Shown piece by piece: positions 1 to 4,778 of a DNA stretch of 5,687 nucleotides. Made by a program: the position numbers and the translations under genes. The number at the start of each line of letters is the position of its first letter. Position 1 is the first letter of the stretch. This DNA comes from CAZJHD01 sp964545855 (GTDB lineage: Bacteria; Planctomycetota; UBA1135; JACQFD01): contig CAZJHD010000113.1 in assembly GCA_964545855.1 (NCBI GenBank), forward strand, positions 1 through 5,687, in the 5' to 3' direction. The notes beneath the pieces were generated by a model that was not told the DNA's origin, made no database searches, and was given only the letters and a program-made list of their open reading frames with translations.

Positions 1-244
1 GCCGCGCGCCGGCGAGCGTCCCGCCGTCGAGGAGGCCGAGGACGCGGCGCGCGACGCCGCGGACCTCGAGGCGCTCACGGAGCGGATCCGCTGGCTCTGC
101 GAGCTGCGCCGCTCCGCCGGCGATCCGTCCGGCGCCTCGCGCGTGCGCCAGCGGCTGGAATCGCTGCGCTCCGCGTTCCGCGCGGGAGACCGCGCGCGCG
201 CCCTCGAGGATCTGCGGCGTCTCGCCGCCGAGGCCGACCGGTGA
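1..244 (+). CDS. C-terminal end of an unidentified helical protein (5' partial)
   Basis: Reading from base 2 gives 80 codons and a TGA at 242-244; the gene begins outside the window. The visible part is rich in Arg, Ala, Glu, Leu and Asp with hydrophobic residues spaced as in amphipathic helices (e.g. ESLRSAFRAGDRARALEDL), so it is probably an all-helical C-terminal domain. It has no membrane segment and no catalytic motif I recognise. The closing pattern (helix, GD turn, helix, Ala/Glu tail) loosely resembles the end of an Hsp70/DnaK lid, but that is a weak impression and could equally be a TPR-like or coiled-coil tail. The stop overlaps the next start as GTGA, so it is probably co-translated with the MFS permease that follows. 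That the frame is coding is supported by the strong G/C third-position bias and the exact coupling to the next gene; the function is unknown. Confidence 0.7.
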   Translation, partial: PRAGERPAVEEAEDAARDAADLEALTERIRWLCELRRSAGDPSGASRVRQRLESLRSAFRAGDRARALEDLRRLAAEADR

Positions 245-1530
245 CCGAGACCGGCGCGCGCGCGCCCTCGATCCTCCAGGTCCTCCGCCGCAACCGCGAC
301 GTGCGGCGCATGTGGCTCGCGCAGCTCACCAGCGAGTCGGGCACCTGGATCACGCGCATCGCCGTCGTCACCTGGGTCGCGAACGACCCGGGGGAATCGG
401 CCCTCGCCGTGGCGGCGATCCTCGCGCTGCAGATCCTCCCGCTCTTCGTGGCGAGCCCCCTGGCGGGCGTGCTCGCGGACCGTCTCCCGCGCCGCTCCGT
501 CATGCTCGGAGCGGACCTGTGCGCGGCCGTGCTCGTCCTCGGCTACCTGCCGATCCTCGCGCTCCCCCGCTCGACGCTCTCCCTCTCGCTCCTCGGCCTC
601 CTCGTCTTCGCGCACGTCACGATGGGCGCGGTCTTCGAGGCGTCGCGCAGCTCGCTCCTCGCCGCGGCCGCCGAGCCCGAGGAGCTCGCCGCCGCGAACA
701 TGCTCGGCCAGATCACGTGGTCGACCTGCCTCGCCGCCGGCTCGGCCCTCGGCGGCGCCGTGCTCGCGCTCTTCGGGAGGGAGGCGGCCGTCCTCCTCGA
801 CAGCGCGAGCTTCCTCGGGAGCGCCGTCATCCTGCTCGGCGTGCGCGCCGGACGCCGCGCCGCCGCGGCGAGCGAGGACGCGTCCCACGCGAGGCACCAA
901 GGCTTCGCCGGCGTCCTGCGCTGGATGAAGGATCGTCCCGGCACGGCGCTCTTCCTCCTGCCGAAGCTCTTCCTCGGGTTCGTCGGCATCAACGACCTCA
1001 CCTTCGCGCTCCTCGGCCCGCGCGAGTACGGGCTCGCCTCGGAAGACTCCTTCTTCCCCTACTACGTGGCCGTCGGCCTGGGGACGTTCGTCGGCGCGCC
1101 GATCGCCATGCGCATCGCGGGGAGCCATCCGCGCGCGATGCGGACCGCCATCGCCGTGGCCTTCCTCCTCGAGGCGCTCGTCTTCGCCGGAACGCTCGTC
1201 ACCGATTCGCTCCTGCTGCGCGTCGTCTTCGCCGGGAGCGCCACGGCCGGCGGATCCGTCGTCTGGGCCTTCTCCACGACGCTGCTCCAGCGCGCCATGC
1301 CCGACCGGCTGACGGGCCGCGCCGTCGCCCTCGACCTCGGCCTCGCGACGGGCGCCATGGCGGTCTCGCTCCTCGTCGCGGGCGCGCTCGTCGATGCGAT
1401 CGACCTGCGGCCCTTCTCCATGCTCGTCATCGGCGCCGCCGTCTACGCGTCGGGCGGGATCCTCTGGCTCGCCGTCGTCGTGCTCCGGGCCGAGCGCCCC
1501 TGGGACGGCGACGCCGGGAGGCCCGCGTGA
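241..1530 (+). CDS. MFS transporter, MefA/EntS-like exporter type (first of a tandem pair)
   Basis: A 429-residue integral membrane protein of the usual length for a 12-helix major facilitator. It starts Leu-Arg-Arg-Asn-Arg-Asp-Val-Arg-Arg-Met-Trp-Leu-Ala (residues 15-27), the entry typical of the MefA/EntS-like drug or siderophore exporter branch. Motif A lies in the loop after helix 2 (GVLADRLPRRSVML, residues 76-89), and its second-half counterpart is the PDRLTGR loop (354-360). Long hydrophobic stretches alternate with short loops, with a central hydrophilic linker at about 202-232. Such permeases usually export small hydrophobic compounds or siderophores by proton antiport; the substrate here cannot be read from sequence. 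The GTG start is chosen because it overlaps the upstream stop (GTGA) and has GAGG at 230-233, seven bases upstream. Helix 1 has Thr35 where the paralogue has an acidic residue (GTW versus GDW); Lys242 in helix 7 is shared. Family confident; role inferred. Confidence 0.93.
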   Translation: MTETGARAPSILQVLRRNRDVRRMWLAQLTSESGTWITRIAVVTWVANDPGESALAVAAILALQILPLFVASPLAGVLADRLPRRSVMLGADLCAAVLVLGYLPILALPRSTLSLSLLGLLVFAHVTMGAVFEASRSSLLAAAAEPEELAAANMLGQITWSTCLAAGSALGGAVLALFGREAAVLLDSASFLGSAVILLGVRAGRRAAAASEDASHARHQGFAGVLRWMKDRPGTALFLLPKLFLGFVGINDLTFALLGPREYGLASEDSFFPYYVAVGLGTFVGAPIAMRIAGSHPRAMRTAIAVAFLLEALVFAGTLVTDSLLLRVVFAGSATAGGSVVWAFSTTLLQRAMPDRLTGRAVALDLGLATGAMAVSLLVAGALVDAIDLRPFSMLVIGAAVYASGGILWLAVVVLRAERPWDGDAGRPA

Positions 1531-2801
1531 CCGCGAGCCCGCGCGCCTCGCTCGTGGCCGTGCTCCGCGCGAACCCGGGCTTCCGGCGGCTCTGGCTCGC
1601 CGAGTTCATCTCGTTCTTCGGCGACTGGTTCACGCTCGTTGCGCTCGTGCAGCTCGTGGAGGCGGCGACCGGGAGCGGCATCGCCGTGGGCGCGCTCCTC
1701 GCGACGCAGATGCTCCCGAACCTGCTGCTGAGCGCCGTCGCCGGCTCCGTCGCCGACCGCGTGCCGCGGCGCACGGTGATGCTCGCCTGCGACGGGCTGC
1801 GCGCCGTCGGCGCCCTCGGCTTCCTCCTGCCGGTCGCCGTCGACCTCCCGGCCTCCGTCGCCTTCACGTGGGTGCTCGGCCTCGTGGCGGCGCAGCACGC
1901 GCTCACGACCTTCTTCCGTCCCGCCAGCTCCGCGAGCGTGCCGGGTCTCGTGCCGCCGGAGCATCTCGCCGCGGCGGGCACGCTGAACGGCCTCTCCTGG
2001 TCGCTGGGCCTCGTGATCGGATCCGCGCTGGGGGGACTCGCCGTGACGGCGCTCGGTCTCGGCGCCTGCTTCGTCCTCGACGCCGCGACCTTCCTCGTGT
2101 CGGCGGCGATCCTCTGGGGCGCTCCCCTCGCGCGGACGCGCGCGGCCACGGGTCCGAGGCGGCGCGGCGCGGGGCCGCTCGGCATGGGAGGAGACTTCGG
2201 CGAGCTCCTCGTCGAGATGCGCGCGCGCCCGATGCTGCGCGCCGCGGTCCTCACCAAGTGCGCCTGGGGCGTCGGCGCGGCGCAGCTCCTCCTGCTCACG
2301 CGCTTCGGCCACGAGATCCTCGGCGTCGGCGCCGCCGCCGCCGGCTTCGGTCTCCTCTACTCGGCGCGCGGCATGGGCACCGCCGTCGGCCCCATGCTCG
2401 CGCGGCGCATTCTCGGCGAGAGCGACGCGGCGATCCGCGCGTCGATCGTCGCCGGCTTCGCCGTGGCGGCCCTCTTCTACGCGGGCTTCGGCCTCCAGCC
2501 GCCGATGCTGCTCGCGCTGGGCTGCGTCGCGGCGGCCCACGCCGGCGGCTCCGCCATCTGGATCGGTGCCACCGTCCTCGTGCAGCGCAACGCCCCCGAC
2601 GCCGTGCGCGGCCGCGCCTTCGCCCTCGAGATGGCGCTCCACACGCTCACGGCGAGCGCCGCGCCGCTCGCGGCCGGCGCCCTCCTCGACCTCGGCTTCG
2701 CGCCGGCGACGCTGGTCCTCCTCTTCGCCGGAGTGACCGTGGTGACGGGCGGGCTGTGGAGCTGGCTCGCCTACCGGCCGTCTCATCGCGGGCCCGCTTG
2801 A
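1527..2801 (+). CDS. MFS transporter, MefA/EntS-like exporter type (second of a tandem pair)
   Basis: A 424-residue, 12-helix-type permease, clearly a paralogue of the preceding gene. It shares the N-terminal LR-N-P/R-x-FRRLWLAE entry (residues 13-26), motif A (GSVADRVPRRTVML, residues 73-86), the NAPDAVRGRAFALE loop (355-368) and a Lys in helix 7 (residue 244). Unlike its partner it keeps GDW in helix 1 (Asp33), the kind of intramembrane acid often used for proton coupling in MFS drug exporters. The central hydrophilic linker is at about 201-232. The start is GTG at 1527: it overlaps the previous stop as GTGA and has GGGAGG at 1516-1521, five bases upstream. The reading frame stays open upstream of 1527 through the first permease, but that upstream part is an Arg-rich shadow and not a fusion. 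Translational coupling implies co-expression; a heteromeric exporter or two exporters for related compounds are both possible. Substrate unknown. Confidence 0.93.
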   Translation: MTASPRASLVAVLRANPGFRRLWLAEFISFFGDWFTLVALVQLVEAATGSGIAVGALLATQMLPNLLLSAVAGSVADRVPRRTVMLACDGLRAVGALGFLLPVAVDLPASVAFTWVLGLVAAQHALTTFFRPASSASVPGLVPPEHLAAAGTLNGLSWSLGLVIGSALGGLAVTALGLGACFVLDAATFLVSAAILWGAPLARTRAATGPRRRGAGPLGMGGDFGELLVEMRARPMLRAAVLTKCAWGVGAAQLLLLTRFGHEILGVGAAAAGFGLLYSARGMGTAVGPMLARRILGESDAAIRASIVAGFAVAALFYAGFGLQPPMLLALGCVAAAHAGGSAIWIGATVLVQRNAPDAVRGRAFALEMALHTLTASAAPLAAGALLDLGFAPATLVLLFAGVTVVTGGLWSWLAYRPSHRGPA

Positions 2802-2826
2802 CGGAATGGAGGTCGCGGCGTCGAAT
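2798..2826 (+). promoter_or_regulatory. Candidate sigma-70-type promoter overlapping the end of the second permease gene
   Basis: TTGACG at 2798-2803 (five of six matches to TTGACA) is followed after exactly 17 bases by TCGAAT at 2821-2826 (four of six matches to TATAAT, including the final AAT). It would start transcription near 2833 and give a leader of about 57 bases ahead of the ATG at 2890. The -35 box includes the stop codon of the permease gene. It rests on consensus matching alone in a high-GC genome whose promoters may differ. Confidence 0.33.
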
Positions 2827-2864
2827 TCTCGGGCCTCGTCGGACGCGCCTCGCGCCCGCGAGAG

Positions 2865-2889
2865 CCTCTCCACGCGAGAGGAGGTCGTC
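2865..2889 (+). promoter_or_regulatory. Strong Shine-Dalgarno (AGGAGGT, 2879-2885) partly covered by a hairpin
   Basis: AGGAGGT lies with a five-base spacer (TCGTC, after AGGAGG) before the ATG at 2890. It is the best ribosome binding site in the window and decides the start of the FG-GAP gene. CCTCTC (2865-2870) can pair with GAGAGG (2876-2881) across a CACGC loop, a six-base-pair hairpin that would cover the first three bases of the Shine-Dalgarno. A direct repeat CGCGAGAG occurs at 2857-2864 and 2873-2880. The ribosome binding site is clear; a regulatory role of the hairpin is inference. Confidence 0.72.
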
Positions 2890-3003
2890 ATGACTCGAGT
2901 CCCGAGAGCAGACACCGAGAGAGAGAGAGAGAGAGAGAGAGGCAACTTCGAGGCCGTAGACCTCAGAGGTGGATCCCTGCGGAGGCCTGCGGCGCGCTCC
3001 TGA
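2890..3003 (+). CDS. Short ORF with strong start: out-of-frame N-terminus of the FG-GAP gene (leader peptide as sequenced)
   Basis: The ATG has the strongest Shine-Dalgarno in the window (AGGAGGT, five-base spacing), yet it opens only 37 codons, stopping at TGA 3001-3003. The peptide starts MTRVPRADT, passes through four Glu-Arg pairs encoded by the GA tract, then ends in a hydrophilic tail (GNFEAVDL onward) with no signal peptide. The downstream FG-GAP frame is offset from this ATG by one reading frame. Removing one GA unit (or adding two) makes the ATG continuous with the signal peptide and propeller, a 611-residue protein; adding one gives a TAG at 2957-2959. I therefore read this as the true start of the FG-GAP gene caught in the out-of-frame state, not as an independent small gene. 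Alternatives are a one-unit sequencing or assembly error, or a real upstream ORF with reinitiation. Confidence 0.6.
   Translation: MTRVPRADTERERERERGNFEAVDLRGGSLRRPAARS
2917..2941 (+). repeat. Dinucleotide tract (GA)12 inside a 5' coding region
   Basis: Twelve perfect GA units at 2917-2940, followed by G 2941, in a window otherwise almost free of simple repeats. The tract lies 27 bases after the ATG at 2890 and upstream of the signal-peptide codons. Slipped-strand changes of one unit shift the frame. Lengths of 8, 11 and 14 units join the start to the FG-GAP body; the sequenced length of 12 does not. In frame it encodes alternating Glu and Arg. The all-purine strand could also favour polymerase slippage. 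Confidence 0.97.
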
Positions 3004-3092
3004 TCGCCGGCGCCCTCGCTTCCGACGCCACGGCCCAACTCTCCACGGCACCTCTTCCGCAAAGGCGCGACGCCTTCTACTCGTCGGACAAG
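2943..3092 (+). other. Signal-peptide coding stretch of the FG-GAP gene lacking its own start codon
   Basis: In the frame of the FG-GAP body this stretch encodes a basic region (QLRGRRPQRW), a hydrophobic core (CGALLIAGALA, about 2988-3020) and a likely signal peptidase I site, DATA before QL, near 3035/3036. A short mature N-terminus (QLSTAPLPQRRDAFYSSDK) leads directly into the propeller. The frame is open from 2802 but contains no ATG, GTG or TTG before 3093, so these codons can be translated only after a frame change upstream, most simply in the GA tract. The downstream secreted protein has an equivalent cleavage context (AAFG before QL), which supports the reading. Calling translation from GTG 3093 would discard the export signal. 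Confidence 0.7.
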
Positions 3093-4727
3093 GTGGGCGG
3101 AGTTCCCGTTCCGATCCCGCAGCAGTTCGGCGCCTTCGGCTGCTCGATCGGAGCATTCAAGCTCTACGACCACTTGGGACAGCTCGACGACGCGGCGGTC
3201 GGCGCGACGAGCGAGAAGCGGGAGGTTGGAGGCACCACCTATTCGATCAACGGGAACGGCTACGTGTTCGGGGCGCACCTCACGAACACGCTCTCGGCAA
3301 ACCCGCTCCTCCTCGACCCGGCGATCTTCGAGTCGGGCCAGGAGGTCGGCGACCTCGGTCTCGCCGCAGGGAGGATGAAGCCTTCCCACTCGTACCAGAC
3401 GCTCTACGTGAGCGCGCACCTGCGCGACTTCGACCTGGGGACTGGGTTGCGTCTCCCCGAAGTGGGTGGAGCCGATGCGTACCGAATCGAAGGAGGTCAA
3501 TTCCCGAAGCTCCCGCTCTTCCAGGGCCTCGGCCTCAACCCCTTCTTCGCGCCCGTCCCGCACCCGTCGAGCTCGACCGGCCTCGTCGATGCGCACCAGG
3601 GCTTCGGCGCCGTGATCCGAGTGATCGACGTGGACGGACCCGACGCGCAGGGCAACTCCTATCTCGATCTCGTCGTCGGCGCGCCTGCCATCGGCCGCGT
3701 GTACATCTTCTGGGGAGACGACTCGATCCCCGAGGGAGTCCATCCCACCCTCTCGAAGGTGACGATCATCGACGCGCCGCACACGTCGTGGAACAACGAG
3801 GGCGGCGGCTTCGGCAACGACATCGCCGCGGGTGACGTGGACGGCGACGGCAAGGGAGACCTCCTCGTCGGGCAACCCAAGTGGGGCGCGAGCGAGCAGT
3901 CCGACCGCAGCGGGCGCGCCTACCTCTTCCGCGGAAGCACGATCACGAAGCCGCAGTTGACGGCGACCGTCGTCGTGAACCAGGGGGGCTGGCTCCTCTT
4001 CGAGCCGCCGGCGCCGCTCGTCGGAACGACGGCGGAGGCGAACTTCGGCTGGTACCTCTGGATGGCCGACGTCGACGCCGACCAGCAGCTCGACCTCCTG
4101 ATCCACGCCGAGACGGCGCGATGGCCCGGCACGGCGAACGGTGGCGTCGCCGTCGGGACGACTCCCTCGGCACAGCCGGTCGAGCGCGTCGGCGCCCTCT
4201 ACGTCTGGCGGAAGTCCTCCTGCCAGATCCCGCTCTTCTGCGCCTCACCGGACCTCCAGCTCTTCGGCCCGAAGCCGACGACCGATTGGCGCTTCAGCAA
4301 GAACGTCGTCTTCACGAAGTGGTGGAACTCAGCCACGCAGAGCGAGCAGCCGGCCATGATCGCGTCGGAGCCGGAGACGGATCTCTTCCCCCCGCCGCCC
4401 GATCGCCCGACGGACCAGGCGGGGACGATCCTCCTCTACTTCTTCTCCGACGTCCTCGCCCTCGGCAGCGCACCGACGTCGCTCGCTCCCTCCTGGCAGC
4501 TCTTCAACACCTTCATGGACTTCCCGCTCCTGCCCGCGGGCCCGAGCACGCAGGACCTCTTCGGACGCTTCATGGCAACGGGCAACTTCGGAGGCGGCTC
4601 CTCTCCGACACGCCCCCAGGTCCTGGTGACCGCGAGCGGCCACAAAGTGCCGGACCCCGCAAACCCCGCGAACTCGATCCTCCGTGCGGGCTGCGCGGCC
4701 CACCTGGAGCAGAGCGACCCACCGTAG
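3093..4727 (+). CDS. Secreted FG-GAP/integrin-alpha-like beta-propeller protein (body; true N-terminus lies upstream, frameshifted)
   Basis: This uninterrupted part encodes 544 residues from a GTG at 3093. It holds about six FG-GAP-type blades. Their cores are near residues 12-60 (FGAFGCSIGAF, then DDAAVGA), 170-208 (FGAVIRVIDVDG, then LDLVVGAP, then GRVYIFWG), 239-281 (GFGNDIAAGDVDGDGKGDLLVG, split by its calcium loop), 318-373 (FGWYLWMADVDADQQLDLLI), 399-454 and 489-540 (LFGRFMATGNFGG). Asp248, 250, 252 and 256 form a complete DxDxDGxxD calcium loop; Asp179, 181 and 192 and Asp326, 328, 330 and 334 form looser versions. FG-GAP proteins fold as seven-bladed extracellular propellers used in binding or adhesion; no catalytic domain or surface anchor is visible. 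GTG 3093 has no good Shine-Dalgarno and cuts off an in-frame signal peptide, so the real start is probably the ATG at 2890, reached when the GA tract has 11 units (611 residues). Third positions are less G/C-restricted than in the permeases. Binding partner unknown. Confidence 0.85.
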   Translation: MGGVPVPIPQQFGAFGCSIGAFKLYDHLGQLDDAAVGATSEKREVGGTTYSINGNGYVFGAHLTNTLSANPLLLDPAIFESGQEVGDLGLAAGRMKPSHSYQTLYVSAHLRDFDLGTGLRLPEVGGADAYRIEGGQFPKLPLFQGLGLNPFFAPVPHPSSSTGLVDAHQGFGAVIRVIDVDGPDAQGNSYLDLVVGAPAIGRVYIFWGDDSIPEGVHPTLSKVTIIDAPHTSWNNEGGGFGNDIAAGDVDGDGKGDLLVGQPKWGASEQSDRSGRAYLFRGSTITKPQLTATVVVNQGGWLLFEPPAPLVGTTAEANFGWYLWMADVDADQQLDLLIHAETARWPGTANGGVAVGTTPSAQPVERVGALYVWRKSSCQIPLFCASPDLQLFGPKPTTDWRFSKNVVFTKWWNSATQSEQPAMIASEPETDLFPPPPDRPTDQAGTILLYFFSDVLALGSAPTSLAPSWQLFNTFMDFPLLPAGPSTQDLFGRFMATGNFGGGSSPTRPQVLVTASGHKVPDPANPANSILRAGCAAHLEQSDPP

Positions 4728-4731
4728 CCGG

Positions 4732-4760
4732 GAGCGGCCCTCTCCTTCCTCGGCCCGCTC
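4732..4760 (+). terminator. Bulged GC hairpin between the two propeller genes; weak terminator candidate
   Basis: GAGCGGCC (4732-4739) can pair with GGCCCGCTC (4752-4760) with one bulged base and a 12-base pyrimidine loop, just after the FG-GAP stop. No T-run follows, so intrinsic termination is doubtful; it may instead stabilise the 3' end or mean nothing in such GC-rich DNA. Confidence 0.22.
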
Positions 4761-4778
4761 TTCGACCCGCCCATTGCC

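Noticed and set aside
312..1526. Upstream extension of the second permease frame through the first permease, suggesting an 829-aa fusion
   Set aside because: The extension is Arg/Pro-rich and featureless, and is a shadow of the first permease. GTG 1527 has a GGGAGG site and a GTGA overlap.
2806..2889. ATG 2806 as an earlier start of the short ORF
   Set aside because: It is in frame with ATG 2890 but has only a weak ribosome site (GACGG), and the added residues resemble no N-terminal signal; ATG 2890 has AGGAGGT.
1394..2893. Plus-strand 499-codon frame across the second permease
   Set aside because: Extremely Arg-rich shadow frame that conflicts with the well-supported permease.
2892..2901. 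Ten-base palindrome GACTCGAGTC just after the ATG at 2890
   Set aside because: It lies within codons, is isolated, and has no second copy or operator-like context.
2866..3047. Nine-base direct repeat CTCTCCACG at 2866-2874 and 3039-3047
   Set aside because: Short, flanks do not match, and it lies partly in coding sequence; probably chance.
3093..3095. GTG 3093 as the genuine start of the FG-GAP protein
   Set aside because: No good Shine-Dalgarno, and it removes a well-formed signal peptide in the same frame. It is kept only as the boundary of the uninterrupted part.
1443..4106. Minus-strand open frame of 887 codons
   Set aside because: It runs antisense to two permeases and the FG-GAP gene, with low-complexity Arg/Glu/Ala composition and no domain; such frames are expected opposite GC-ending codons.
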